Source of the DNA: Oscillospiraceae bacterium
GTDB taxonomy: Bacteria; Bacillota; Clostridia; Oscillospirales; Ruminococcaceae
Assembly: GCA_902772105.1 (NCBI GenBank)
Contig: CACXZI010000001.1
Location: 46,865 to 110,864 of the forward strand
Direction: 5' to 3'
DNA length: 64,000 nucleotides
Part shown: one piece after another, positions 42,131 through 51,658 of the stretch
Layout of the letters: each line of letters begins with the position of its first letter
Numbering within the stretch: the first letter of the stretch is position 1
Notes under the pieces: model-generated
Databases searched by the model: none
What the model was told of the DNA's origin: nothing
What the model saw: only the letters and a program-made list of their open reading frames with translations
Program-made: the position numbers and the translations under genes

Positions 42131-42172
42131 AATGTCCTTTAAGATTTTAATAAAACTTTTAGGATATTTTTA
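42131..42172 (+). terminator. Likely terminator after mazF
   Basis: AATGTCCT pairs with AGGATATT (one G-U pair) with further AAG/CTT pairing inside, then a T run. The low GC content makes it weaker than the other terminators. Confidence 0.5.
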
Positions 42173-43431
42173 CATATTAATGATATGGCATAAATTTGAT
42201 AAAAATTTAAATATATAAAGTATTAATTAAGTGATAAAAATAAATATATAAAATTTGTTTTATTGAATAGATCATATATAATATAATAAATGGATTTTAA
42301 ATATATTTATGTCATTATTTTGCATATAACTTACGTAGTTTTTTAGAGTAAAATATGTTTTAAAAAAGTTTATTTTAATATAGATTTGAAAATTTTGAAA
42401 ATATGTTAAAAGACTATATTTTGAAAGATTTGATGATAAATTTTTAGTATATATTATATCTACAAATAAAAACGAAATCGCTTATTTGAATTTTTAATAT
42501 TTAAAATATTAACCGAAATTTTGAGGCAAGTATATTTAAATAATTATAAATACAATCTGTAAATTTATTTTTTATTCTGTGAAGTTTAATTTAAAAAATT
42601 ATATTATATACTTTAATTAAAATAATAATTTAACTAAATTTTGATTGTTTAAACAACTTATAAAATATATTGAAATTTATAATTTATTTTTAAATCAAAA
42701 AAATTTTTTTATAAATGTTTTGAAATTTTAGATAAATTTAAAAGTTAGATGGTGCATTTTATTCATATCATAATTTTTGTTAGTGTATATTTTGTTGTGA
42801 TCTAAATAGTTTTTAAGGTTAAAACAATATTAAGATATTTTTATAAGGAGTTTTAATAGTAGTTTATTTAGATTTAAAAGTATATGTAAATAATATATAT
42901 TAAAATAATTTATTGATTAAAAGTTTAATAAAATTTTATGTAAATAAAGCTAAATTTAAATATATTTATTTTATTAATTTATAACATATTTATTTATTAA
43001 TTAATGTTTTTGTTTAAAATAAATAAAGATGAATTATATATGTGTAATCATATATATAAATATGAATTATTCATTTATTATAAAATTCAAATATTTAATT
43101 TATTACATAAATATTTATTTATTTTAATTTAAATTTGAAATTTTAAAATTTAAATAAATAATATCAATTTAATTTTATAAATGACTACAAAATATTTTTT
43201 TATATTGAGCTTATTTTTATTAATATATTCATGGTAGTTTTTATAATTCAAAATAACGCATATTTTGCAAGATTTAATTTATCTAAATATTTTTTTAATT
43301 TAATAAATACTAATTATTTTTAATAAAATATTTAATTTATAATAGATGTTTGCATATTTTTAATTTTAAAATACCTATAGTATAATTAATAAAAGAATTA
43401 TTATTTAGTATTTTTAGTTTAAAATATTAAT
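42173..43431. other. 1.26-kb AT-rich gene-free region
   Basis: Convergent spacer between mazF and the MATE gene. G exceeds C on the plus strand. No open frame with translation signals, tRNA or clear repeat family seen. Confidence 0.55.
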
Positions 43432-44796
43432 TTAAATTTTTTGTTTTTTCAATAGTTTTTTAATGTTTACAAAATAGGCTATAATAACCATGAAAAAAGC
43501 CCCCCACCATGCACAAATAGGAGATAAACATATTCCAATATACCCAATAAATGATGACAAAATAAAAGCTCCAATTGTTCGCATTAATAGTTCGCAAAAT
43601 CCTGCAAGTAGTGGAATTAAAGTTTTGTTTGTTGCTTGAATTAAACTTCTAAATGTTATTAAAATGCACAAAATAGGAAAATTAAAAATAGCAATATCTA
43701 TATATTGTCTTGCCGCTTTTTTAATTGTTATTTTAGAAATTTCTGTTGTTGATGGGTCGTTTGTTAAAAGATATAGCCCTGTTATTTGATCCCAAAGTAG
43801 CATTAAAATTCCACCAAAAACAACACATAAAAAAGCACCAATTATTAATGTTGAACGCGCTCCTTGTTTTATTCTAATGAAATTTTGAGCACCAAAATTT
43901 TGGGCAGTGAACGTTGCTGTTGCTGTTGCTAGAGCTATAAAAGAAGCTATTATTAGGTTTTCAACACGCATTGCGATTGCAAACCCTGCTATTATGTCTT
44001 TTCCAAATTTGTTCACAGCTTTTTGTAGAAGAATTAACCCAATTCCTGTAACAGAAAATTCAAGCCCCATAGGTATTCCAATTTTTATTTGTGCTAATAT
44101 ATAATTTCTATTGATTTTCCATTCTTTTTTGCTAGGCCACATGAATGGATAGTGTTTATATATAAAAATCAAACATGGAATAGAAGAAATTGTTTGAGCA
44201 GCAATTGTTGAAAGAGCTGCTCCTTTTGTTCCCATTTGTAGATATCCAACCGTTAAAAAATCAAAACATATGTTGAGTCCTGCTGAAATAATTAAAAAAA
44301 TAAGTGGGGTTTTGTTGTCTCCAACACTTCGAAGCATTCCAGAAAATAAATTATATGCAACCTGTGAAAAAGTTCCACAATATGAAATTATTGCGAATGT
44401 GTATGCATGTTCAAAATTTTCAGGTGGTGTATCTATTAATTTTAAAATAGGTTTTGTTAACAAAATGCTAACAATTGTTATGAATATTGTGAAAACTATA
44501 TAAAGATGCATTGAAGTTGCAACCGAAATTTTAATCCCTTTTTTTCTTTTTGCTCCAAATCTTTGTGCTAAAACAATGCAAAATCCATTGCAAGAACCAA
44601 CAGCAAACCCAAACATAACAAAAGATATTGTTGAAGCGATTCCAACCCCTCCAAGAGCCTGAGGGCCAACAAAAACACTAACAAAAATTGTGCTTATTAA
44701 AACATAAAATTGCTGAATTAAATTCCCAATTAAAAAAGGAATTGTGAATGTCGAAATTAGTTTCAAAGGGTTTCCTTTTGTCATATCTTTAACCAT
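43432..44796 (-). CDS. MATE-family multidrug/toxin efflux transporter
   Basis: Cation-coupled efflux protein with about 12 membrane segments in two homologous halves, roughly 454 residues from the chosen start. Typical features: GNPLKLISTFTIPFLIGNLI at the start, QQFYVLISTIFVSVFVGPQA, GMLRSVGDNKTPLIF with the RS/P motif, and the second half GIPMGLEFSVTGIG and FTAQNFGAQN. The start is ATG at 44796 after AAAGGGG. A longer frame would run backwards into the tRNA-Thr gene and is not credible. Substrate unknown; co-transcription with the upstream tRNA is possible. Confidence 0.92.
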   Translation of the reverse strand: MVKDMTKGNPLKLISTFTIPFLIGNLIQQFYVLISTIFVSVFVGPQALGGVGIASTISFVMFGFAVGSCNGFCIVLAQRFGAKRKKGIKISVATSMHLYIVFTIFITIVSILLTKPILKLIDTPPENFEHAYTFAIISYCGTFSQVAYNLFSGMLRSVGDNKTPLIFLIISAGLNICFDFLTVGYLQMGTKGAALSTIAAQTISSIPCLIFIYKHYPFMWPSKKEWKINRNYILAQIKIGIPMGLEFSVTGIGLILLQKAVNKFGKDIIAGFAIAMRVENLIIASFIALATATATFTAQNFGAQNFIRIKQGARSTLIIGAFLCVVFGGILMLLWDQITGLYLLTNDPSTTEISKITIKKAARQYIDIAIFNFPILCILITFRSLIQATNKTLIPLLAGFCELLMRTIGAFILSSFIGYIGICLSPICAWWGAFFMVIIAYFVNIKKLLKKQKI

Positions 44797-44849
44797 AAAA
44801 ACTATAACCCCTTTAAAAAAACATATATTAAACATATTTAATTTTATTA

Positions 44850-44925
44850 TGGAGCTACTGATCCGACTTGAACGGACGACCTGCTCATTACGAATGAGCT
44901 GCTCTACCAACTAAGCTACAGTAGC
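44850..44925 (-). tRNA. tRNA-Thr (anticodon CGT)
   Basis: 76-nt cloverleaf with CCA encoded. Acceptor stem GCTACTG/CAGTAGC (7 bp), D arm from TAGCTTAGTTGGTAGAGC, anticodon stem GCTCA/TGAGC with loop TTCGTAA (anticodon CGT), and a T arm with GTTCAAGTC. It sits 54 bp upstream of the MATE gene on the same strand. Confidence 0.95.
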
Positions 44926-45475
44926 AACTAAAAATATTTATATATTATATCATAAATAAAAAGTTAGTCAATAAAAAATTTATATTTAATTTTAATTTTT
45001 ATTTAAAAATATTAAATAATTTTAGAAATAGCTGTAAAATATATTTTATATTAATTTAAATTTAAAATTTTAAAGATATTATTTTATATAAATTGTATTA
45101 AATATATTGTTTTAGCTTTTAGTTTTAATTTATTGTAAAATGCTAATTTAAATATATTTAGTAATTATTTTTTTTTAGTATGATTTATAATATTTTTTAA
45201 AATATTTTGATATTTTTGGTTTATATTTTGAATTTATATATTTATGAATATTAATAAACTTATTTATATTAATTTAAATTTAATTTATTAAAATAATTTT
45301 GGAAAACAAGTTATGTTATTGTTAACGTTAAGAATAATAGTTATTAAATTTTTGCTATAAAAGTTTTAGTTTAATAGCTAAGAATATTTATATTTAAAAT
45401 TAAATTAAAAGGTTGTTTAAAATTTAAAATATTAGGCAAAACTTAAGTTAATCTTTTAAATTTGAGGAGTTTAAG
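44926..45475. other. 550-bp AT-rich gap upstream of gpr
   Basis: Divergent spacer between tRNA-Thr and gpr. No gene seen; promoters for both must lie here but I cannot assign a clear sporulation-sigma site. Confidence 0.5.
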
Positions 45476-46312
45476 ATGCCTTATAGAACCGATCTTGCAG
45501 TTGAAACAAAAAAGAATTTTGGGCCTAAAGACGGAATAGAAAAAAGTGTTAAAAAAGAAGAAGATATAGAAATAATTTCAATTAATATAAAAACAAAAAA
45601 AGCTGCAAACGAAGTTAAAAAGCCTGTTGGGAGATACATAACCTTGCAGCATGCAGAAATTTTAAAGTCTTATCATGTTGAAAATGTTGAAGAAATTTTA
45701 GCAAAAGAAATACAAAAATTTATTAAAAAAAAAGAAACAGTTCTTTTGGTAGGGCTTGGCAATAAAGAAATCACATCAGACAGCATAGGCCCTTTGGTTT
45801 CTAATAGAGTGGTTGTTACACGTCAGCTAGATAAAAATCTAAAAAAAATATTTGGGTTTGAAGATTTAAAGACTGTTAGTTCAATAGCTCCAGGAGTTTT
45901 TGGCAAAACAGGAATTGAGTCAACAGAAATAGTTAAAGCTTGTTGTGAAATAGTTAAACCTGAAATGGTTGTTGTTGTTGATGCATTAGCAGCAGCAGAT
46001 ATAAAAAGATTAGGAACAACAATTCAACTAACAAACACAGGAATTTGTCCTGGTTCTGGGGTTCAAAACAAAAGAAAAGAACTATCTAAAAATGTTTTGG
46101 GAGTTCCCGTTTTAGCAATTGGAGTTCCAACAGTTGTTGATTTAAAAGATATAAAAAAGAAAGCAAAATCTCAAAACCAAGAACCTATGATTTTAACTCT
46201 AAAAAATATAGATTTAGTTGCAAAAAGGAGTGCTAAATTAATTGCAAACGCTTTAAATAGAGCATTTTTTCCAACCCTTGAAAAAGAGGAACTAAAAGCT
46301 TTTTATGATTAA
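45476..46312 (+). CDS. gpr: GPR germination endopeptidase (spore protease)
   Basis: Peptidase (family A25) that degrades small acid-soluble spore proteins when spores germinate. 278 residues. It begins MPYRTDLAVETKKNFGP, where the RTDLA stretch overlaps the usual propeptide, and contains LLVGLGNKEITSDSIGPL, VSSIAPGVFGKTGIESTEI, VVVVDALAAADIKRLGTTIQ and ICPGSGVQNKRKEL, all typical. ATG with GAGGAG upstream. Together with spoIIP next to it, it shows that sporulation and germination are retained. Confidence 0.95.
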   Translation: MPYRTDLAVETKKNFGPKDGIEKSVKKEEDIEIISINIKTKKAANEVKKPVGRYITLQHAEILKSYHVENVEEILAKEIQKFIKKKETVLLVGLGNKEITSDSIGPLVSNRVVVTRQLDKNLKKIFGFEDLKTVSSIAPGVFGKTGIESTEIVKACCEIVKPEMVVVVDALAAADIKRLGTTIQLTNTGICPGSGVQNKRKELSKNVLGVPVLAIGVPTVVDLKDIKKKAKSQNQEPMILTLKNIDLVAKRSAKLIANALNRAFFPTLEKEELKAFYD

Positions 46313-46387
46313 AAACAAGTTGTAATATTTTTAACGTTTCACTTCATATTATTAAAAGACAAAGTTTCATTTAAAGGAGTTTTAAAT

Positions 46388-47545
46388 TTGAAAAAATTGT
46401 TTTTAAAATATGGAAAATCAAAAACCATAGTAGGCGGGCCTTTAATTATTTTAGCAGGTATATTAATTTTTGTTTTAGTGCCACCACTTGCTAGAGCTTT
46501 AAATAAAGTTGCTGTTTTTTCAACTAAAATTAATTTTTTAAAAAATGTTGGGTTTAAAGATTGTTTTAAACAAACAGAGCACGATCAAAGAAATTTTAAT
46601 GCTTTGCCAGAAAACAAAGAAAATCCTGTTTTTGAAAATAAACAGCCTCAAGAAGATGAAAAAGGGCCAATTGTTAGACGTCAATTTGAGCCATTAAAAA
46701 GCAATAAATTTGTTAATATTGGTGGAACAGCTTTTGTTCGTAATATGACTTCTTTGCCTAATAACGTTATTACTAACGCAAACAAAAAAAAGCCACCCTT
46801 TAATATAACAACAACAACTAAGCCGCAGGTTTTAATATATCACACGCACACAACAGAATGCTATGAACCAGTTGAAAAAGATATGTATGAAAAAAAGGTT
46901 CCAACAAGGTCTAAAGATTCTAATTTAAATGTTGTTGGGGTTGGAAATGAAATTGTTAAACAACTAGAGGTTCGCGGAATTAAAACAATTCATGACACAA
47001 AAATTTATGATGACCCGGCGTATAGCGGAGCTTATGATAGAACAAATGCTATGATTCAAAAAACATTAAGAGAAAACCCAGATATTAAGGTTGTTTTAGA
47101 TATTCATAGAGATTCTATGACAAATCAACAAAAACAAAGAATAGCACCAGTAACAACAGTTAACGGAAAAAAGGTTGCACAACTTATGATTATTTCTGGA
47201 TGTGATAATGGAACTGGTAACTATAAAACATATGAAAAAAATCTTGCTTTTGCATGTGGGCTTGAAAACCAAATAGAAAAAGATTTCCCTAAATTAACAA
47301 GGCCGGTTTCTTTTAAATATAAGCACTACAACCAAAGTTTAAGCCCGGGTGCGCTTTTGGTTGAAATTGGAAGTCAAGCAAACAGTGTTGAAGAAGCAAA
47401 ACTTTGTGGAACATATTTTGGAACATCTCTTGCAAATTACCTTATAAAATCGAGGGTTTTGGTCGATTTAAAACCAAAAACTATTACTTCAAATAAATCA
47501 ACACAAAAAAATCAGCAACCTAAAAAAAAAGAACTACTATTTTGA
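46388..47545 (+). CDS. spoIIP: SpoIIP, peptidoglycan hydrolase for engulfment
   Basis: Amidase/endopeptidase that with SpoIID and SpoIIM dissolves septal peptidoglycan during engulfment. 385 residues, TTG start (46388) after AAAGGAG. One membrane segment near residues 16-36 anchors it. The catalytic domain begins PQVLIYHTHTTECYEPV, with the zinc-binding His-x-His and Glu, and continues NVVGVGNEIVKQLEVRGIK, VVLDIHRDSM, and LLVEIGSQANSVEEAK with the last Glu. It follows gpr, a common pairing in Clostridia. Confidence 0.95.
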   Translation: MKKLFLKYGKSKTIVGGPLIILAGILIFVLVPPLARALNKVAVFSTKINFLKNVGFKDCFKQTEHDQRNFNALPENKENPVFENKQPQEDEKGPIVRRQFEPLKSNKFVNIGGTAFVRNMTSLPNNVITNANKKKPPFNITTTTKPQVLIYHTHTTECYEPVEKDMYEKKVPTRSKDSNLNVVGVGNEIVKQLEVRGIKTIHDTKIYDDPAYSGAYDRTNAMIQKTLRENPDIKVVLDIHRDSMTNQQKQRIAPVTTVNGKKVAQLMIISGCDNGTGNYKTYEKNLAFACGLENQIEKDFPKLTRPVSFKYKHYNQSLSPGALLVEIGSQANSVEEAKLCGTYFGTSLANYLIKSRVLVDLKPKTITSNKSTQKNQQPKKKELLF

Positions 47546-47594
47546 ATAATAAAGGAAAGAAAAAAGAAATACAAAAAAAGGCAGGTAAAAAGAA

Positions 47595-47900
47595 ATGAAG
47601 TATAAAATAATATTGATGTTAAAATCTTTTGGAATTACGGTTTTCATATTAACTTTTTTAAGCGCAATGCTAATCACATTAAACGAAAACAAAAAGAAAA
47701 TCGATGGGCAGGGAGTTGCCGTCTATTTAAATAAAGATTCATTATGTGTGCGGCATGGCAGAAAAGAAATAAAGATGGAGCCAGATAAAAAAGAGATTGG
47801 TAATTTTGTTAATTGTTGCTACAAAAATTCTTTTGTTTTGCCTTTTCCTTTTAATTTTATGGTTTTTTCGAAGAGGTTTTTGGATGATTTTAAATTGTAG
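47595..47900 (+). CDS. Small membrane-anchored protein of unknown function
   Basis: 101 residues with one N-terminal hydrophobic segment (about 8-27) and a short charged domain, GQGVAVYLNKDSLCVRHGRK, KKEIGNFVNCCYKNS and a hydrophobic end LPFPFNFMVFSKRF. It lies between spoIIP and the SpoIIQ-like gene, 50 bp after the former; the latter begins about 12 bases after it with its ribosome binding site overlapping the stop. The context suggests a role in engulfment or spore-coat/forespore membrane, but I recognise no family. Confidence 0.65.
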   Translation: MKYKIILMLKSFGITVFILTFLSAMLITLNENKKKIDGQGVAVYLNKDSLCVRHGRKEIKMEPDKKEIGNFVNCCYKNSFVLPFPFNFMVFSKRFLDDFKL

Positions 47901-47912
47901 GAGGTGAGTTTT

Positions 47913-48935
47913 TTGAATAGGAACAGAATTTTTATTTTTCTTTTGAGTGTTCTTAGTTTTTTAACAATTTTTTTAACTCTTACGTTGTTCACAAGATATA
48001 AAGCTTCAACATACGAAGAAAATTTTAAGCATTATAAAAAGCTTTCTAATAGTGTTTTGCCGCTTAAAGTTATGGAAAAAGCTTTAAAAGAAGATATAAA
48101 TTCTAATAATGAAAATAAAAAAGCTAAATTTGTAACAATTGTTAGTCTTTTAGCTGCAAAATATTATGGTGATTGGGAAAAGTATGACGAAAAAGATCTT
48201 AACGAAATTGTTGAAAAACTAAACGAAGGCCAAAAAGAAGAAGAATTAGCTCATCTTTACAATAACTATTCATATTTTAAAAATTTTTATGAGGCTTTGT
48301 TTTGCGAGCTTATTGGAAGATATAAAATTTCTAAGGATATTGAAACTAGAGGCCAGGAAGAAATTATTTTTGAAGAAAAATATGGGTTAAAAGCATATTC
48401 GCCAATAGCGTATGGATATAAAATTAGTTTTTGTAGTGATTTTGACAATGAGATTAATTTTTCTAAGCAAAAAGGGCATTTTGGTAATGACATAGCGGTT
48501 AAAAAAGGTGTTCCTTTTGTTGCTGTTGAAAGCGGAGTTGTTTCTAAAACATATAAAGATAAAAATATATATAAGCTAGAGTTAAAAAGTTTTGATGGAA
48601 AAAGAACCTACATATATTCAAATTGTGATAGTAAAAAGCCATTTGCAGATGAAATAAAGGAAGGAACAATTGTTGCTGGTGGGCAACTTTTAGGGTTTGT
48701 TGGTGATGATAATTGCTGTAAAAAAGGTGGATCTCAAATTTTAAACTGCCCCTATTTACATTTTGGAATAAAGATAAAAGTTAAAACTAAGGATAATGAA
48801 GAAATAGAAGTTTATGTTGATACATATAATATTTTAAAATTTTTAGAGCATCATAAATCGGCACTCAGTAAAGATAAAGATGGGTTTTATCTAAAACATA
48901 TTTTTAAAGATGAAGTTTTTGAAAAGAACTATTAA
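47913..48935 (+). CDS. SpoIIQ-like M23 (LytM) domain membrane protein
   Basis: 340 residues. One N-terminal membrane segment (about 6-26), a helical linker, then an M23 metallopeptidase fold near residues 165-300. The first zinc motif HxxxD is present in GHFGND (His189, Asp193). The later HxH motif is Tyr281-Leu-His283 (PYLHFGI), so the first His, catalytic in LytM, is missing. This recalls Bacillus SpoIIQ, which also lacks a zinc ligand but at the other position. TTG start at 47913, eight bases after AGGAGG; an upstream GTG at 47904 overlaps that site. Position after spoIIP fits a forespore engulfment partner. Confidence 0.8.
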   Translation: MNRNRIFIFLLSVLSFLTIFLTLTLFTRYKASTYEENFKHYKKLSNSVLPLKVMEKALKEDINSNNENKKAKFVTIVSLLAAKYYGDWEKYDEKDLNEIVEKLNEGQKEEELAHLYNNYSYFKNFYEALFCELIGRYKISKDIETRGQEEIIFEEKYGLKAYSPIAYGYKISFCSDFDNEINFSKQKGHFGNDIAVKKGVPFVAVESGVVSKTYKDKNIYKLELKSFDGKRTYIYSNCDSKKPFADEIKEGTIVAGGQLLGFVGDDNCCKKGGSQILNCPYLHFGIKIKVKTKDNEEIEVYVDTYNILKFLEHHKSALSKDKDGFYLKHIFKDEVFEKNY

Positions 48936-48941
48936 TAAAAC

Positions 48942-48983
48942 CGTCAACATATTCTAAATGTTTACGTAAACGTTGACACAAAT
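48942..48983. promoter_or_regulatory. GTTKAYRTMAAC-type sites
   Basis: Perfect palindrome GTTTACGTAAAC at 48960-48971, directly abutted by GTTGACACAAAT (10 of 12) at 48972-48983, and preceded by the half-word GTCAACAT at 48942. Confidence 0.5.
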
Positions 48984-49359
48984 AAATTACTAATAGTATA
49001 CAGAATGAATCGATATTAAACATATTAAAATATATCGGAATTAAAAATATAAATAATTACTGTCAATATAATTTATATAAAAGATTTTAGTAACAGTTTT
49101 TATGCAAGAGATATATTATAGAAAATGTTAGGTATATTTTTTAAAAGTAGTTTAAGCCACAGAATAAAATTAAGTTTTAATATATTTAACCTAAAGTAGA
49201 TTTAATGGGTGATTTAAATGTTGGTTTTATAATAAAAAAAATAAATGTGATAGTTTTAACCTATAATATATGTTATTTATTTTGTTCACAGCTTTATATT
49301 AAAGCTAAGATAATTTAACTTAGAAACGTTTTACTATTAGTAATTTGTTATGCAATTCT

Positions 49360-49391
49360 GTAAACACATTTACGTAAACGTTTATTGTTAT
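49360..49391. promoter_or_regulatory. GTTKAYRTMAAC-type sites
   Basis: ATTTACGTAAAC at 49368-49379 (11 of 12), abutted by GTTTATTGTTAT, and preceded by GTAAAC at 49360. Located just downstream of the birA stop codon. Confidence 0.45.
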
Positions 49392-49400
49392 ATTATCAAC

Positions 49401-50165
49401 TTAGTTTATTTCTTCAATTGAGAAGTTATTGTAATCTATTTTAGTAAGGTTATTGTTGCAGGAGATTAAAAGGTGCCCCAAAGGCATTAAATTTAAAGCT
49501 TTTCCAAAAAATATTTCGCCGGTTTTTAGGTTAAAAATTTTAATGTTTTTTCCGATGGTCTGGCAGTTTTTTTCATATAGATCTATTAAATTTTTTTCAT
49601 TATTTTTGTCTTCAACCAGTGTTTTAAAAAGGTTGTCGAAAGTTTCAACAAAAACATTCAAAAAATCTGTTGGAACTATTTTTATGTTAGTTTTAGAAAA
49701 AATAGACGTTGCTTTTAAAAGGCTTAAATTCATTAGTTCTTCCTCGGTTGAAAGAATGTTTGTTCCAACACCAATTACAATGTTTGCTGTTTTGTTTAAA
49801 ATTTTGCTTTCACATAAAATTCCTGCTATTTTTTTGTTTTCAATTAATATATCGTTAAACCATTTTATTTTGCAGACATTAACAGAAAATTTTTCAGCTG
49901 TTTGTATAAAACAAATTGCTGTCATTATTGGAATTTTTATAAGGTAAGACAAATCAATTTTTTTTAGCAAAATAGAAAAAGCAAGTGTTTTTTGCGGGAT
50001 AGATTTAAATGTTCTTTTTTTTGTGCCCCTTCCTTTTGTTTGGTTTAAAGTTGCAATAATTGTTTTGTCTTCTAAAATATCTTGGTTTTCTAAAACAAAT
50101 GTGTTTGTGCTTTCTATTTCATCTTTCCATATTATATTATATTTCAGTTTGATGCTAGAGTTCAT
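49401..50165 (-). CDS. birA: Biotin--[biotin carboxyl-carrier protein] ligase
   Basis: Attaches biotin to carrier proteins. 254 residues, catalytic and C-terminal domains only; the N-terminal HTH repressor domain of bifunctional BirA is absent. Motifs: STNTFVLE near the start, the biotinyl-AMP loop TKGRGTKKRTF in place of the usual GRGRxGR, LAFSILLK, CKIKWFNDILIENKKIAGIL (commonly KWPND) and VIGVGTNI. Divergent from the yfmF-like gene, with a palindromic site between them. Confidence 0.93.
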   Translation of the reverse strand: MNSSIKLKYNIIWKDEIESTNTFVLENQDILEDKTIIATLNQTKGRGTKKRTFKSIPQKTLAFSILLKKIDLSYLIKIPIMTAICFIQTAEKFSVNVCKIKWFNDILIENKKIAGILCESKILNKTANIVIGVGTNILSTEEELMNLSLLKATSIFSKTNIKIVPTDFLNVFVETFDNLFKTLVEDKNNEKNLIDLYEKNCQTIGKNIKIFNLKTGEIFFGKALNLMPLGHLLISCNNNLTKIDYNNFSIEEIN

Positions 50166-50269
50166 AGTGTTTCTCCTTCTTATAAATATTTACGGTTTTG
50201 TGACATAAGCTTAATATATAACAAGAATTAAAATATTTCAACTAAAAGTTTTTTAATAACTGTAAATAT

Positions 50270-50293
50270 GTTGATATCAACGTTTACGGTTTT
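50270..50293. promoter_or_regulatory. GTTKAYRTMAAC-type site between birA and the YfmF gene
   Basis: Perfect palindrome GTTGATATCAAC at 50270-50281, directly abutted by GTTTACGG. A further TATTTACGG lies at 50187. Sits in the divergent promoter region. Confidence 0.5.
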
Positions 50294-50380
50294 GGTTTAT
50301 AAAAAATAAAATTTGATTTTATGGTTAGTTTTATGTACACTATATTTAGTGAAAAAAAAATAAAAAGGGGTGGGATATTA

Positions 50381-51658
50381 TTGTTTAAAATTAAAAAATT
50401 AGAAAAAGGATTAAATTACTATTGTCATGTTAATGAAAAATTTAAATTTAATATAATAACTTTAAATTTAATTGTAGAATTAAATGAAAAAAATGCTGCT
50501 CAAAATGCTGTTCTTGCTTCGGTTTTGCGGCAAAGTTCTAATAAATATAAAACTAACAGAGAACTTGGTAATAAATTAAGAAGTTTATACGGAGCGGATT
50601 TTTTTTGCGATGTTAAAAAGGCAGGAAACCGACAGATTATAGTTTTTGGAATTGAAGTTTTGGATGATGATTTCGCTCTAGAAAAAGAAGAACTTTTAAA
50701 AGAGGCTGTAAATCTTTTGTTTGAAGCAATTTTCAATCCTAAAATAGAAGATGAAAAATTCACTAAAGAAGCTGTTGAAATAGAAAAAAAAGATTTAATA
50801 GAAGTGGTGAAAAGTGCATATTCCGACAAAAGACAACACGCTTTTAAACAAGCAATCAAAACTTTGTTTGAGGGAGATGTTTTTGCAATCGACAAATTTT
50901 CTAGTTTAAAAAGGTTGGAAGAAGTTGAAGAAAAATGGTTATATAAAAGTTACATAAAGCTTTTAAAAGAAGCAGAAGTTTTAATTTCGTTCGTTGGCCC
51001 AAAGGAAAGATTTATTTGTTTAGAGGAAATTTTTAAAGCTTTTTCAAATTTTAAAAAAGGTGATTTTAGAGAAATTGAAAAAAAAGAACATTTTATTTTC
51101 AAAAATTTTAAAGAAAAGCAGGAGATTGATAATTTAACTCAGGCAAAATTGGTTGTTGCATTGTCGAAAAAAGAAAAAGAAAAGATAAATATTGATGATG
51201 AAATAGCAATTGAGATGATGAACTATGTTTTTGGTGGAACTGCAACCTCACTTCTTTTCACAAATGTTCGTGAAAAAGAGAGTTTATGTTATTTTTGTCG
51301 GTCTATTTACAATGAGTATTATGGTGTTATTTTTGTCGAGAGTGGAGTAGAAATAAAAAATGTCGAAAAAGCGTATAATTCTATTTTAGCTGAGTTTGAA
51401 AAGATAAAAAGAGGTGAATTCACTGAGGAAGATATAAATAAAGCTAAAAGCACAGTGGATGGGGCATATCGGTTTATTTTTGATAATGAAGATAAGGTGC
51501 ATACATATATTTTAAGTTGTTTTTTAACCGATGTTTATTTGTTGCCAGAAGAGAAAATTAAAAAATTGCAGAATGTAACAAAATCCGACATAATAAAGGC
51601 TGCTAATAAATTTACAGTTAGTTTAAAATATGTTTTAAAAGGGGTGGAAAACAAATAA
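50381..51658 (+). CDS. yfmF: M16-family protein YfmF (EF-P modification-associated, inactive peptidase homolog)
   Basis: About 425 residues of insulinase/pitrilysin fold. The zinc motif HxxEH is absent, as expected for the YfmF partner of a YfmF/YfmH pair. Recognisable parts: NRELGNKLRSLYGADF near the N-terminus and the C-terminal half-domain VFGGTATSLLFTNVREKESL with CYFCRSIY. In Bacillus these proteins are linked to EF-P 5-aminopentanol modification. TTG at 50381, just after AGGGGTGGG, is the preferred start; an ATG at 50321 lacks a binding site. Its stop overlaps the start of the next gene (TAATG). Confidence 0.88.
   Translation: MFKIKKLEKGLNYYCHVNEKFKFNIITLNLIVELNEKNAAQNAVLASVLRQSSNKYKTNRELGNKLRSLYGADFFCDVKKAGNRQIIVFGIEVLDDDFALEKEELLKEAVNLLFEAIFNPKIEDEKFTKEAVEIEKKDLIEVVKSAYSDKRQHAFKQAIKTLFEGDVFAIDKFSSLKRLEEVEEKWLYKSYIKLLKEAEVLISFVGPKERFICLEEIFKAFSNFKKGDFREIEKKEHFIFKNFKEKQEIDNLTQAKLVVALSKKEKEKINIDDEIAIEMMNYVFGGTATSLLFTNVREKESLCYFCRSIYNEYYGVIFVESGVEIKNVEKAYNSILAEFEKIKRGEFTEEDINKAKSTVDGAYRFIFDNEDKVHTYILSCFLTDVYLLPEEKIKKLQNVTKSDIIKAANKFTVSLKYVLKGVENK

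Larger units (their letters stand above)
48936..49400. other. 465-bp gap with palindromic sites at both ends
   Basis: Convergent spacer between the SpoIIQ-like gene and birA. It contains GTTKAYRTMAAC-type sites near its left and right ends (listed separately) and no gene. Confidence 0.6.

Noticed and set aside
44797..44910. N-terminal extension of the MATE gene
   Set aside because: The open frame runs through the tRNA-Thr gene; the ATG at 44796 has a good ribosome binding site and matches family N-termini.
46340..46375. CATATTAT upstream of spoIIP as a sigma-E -10 element
   Set aside because: It fits CATANNNT, but no convincing -35 is present and the word is common in this base composition.
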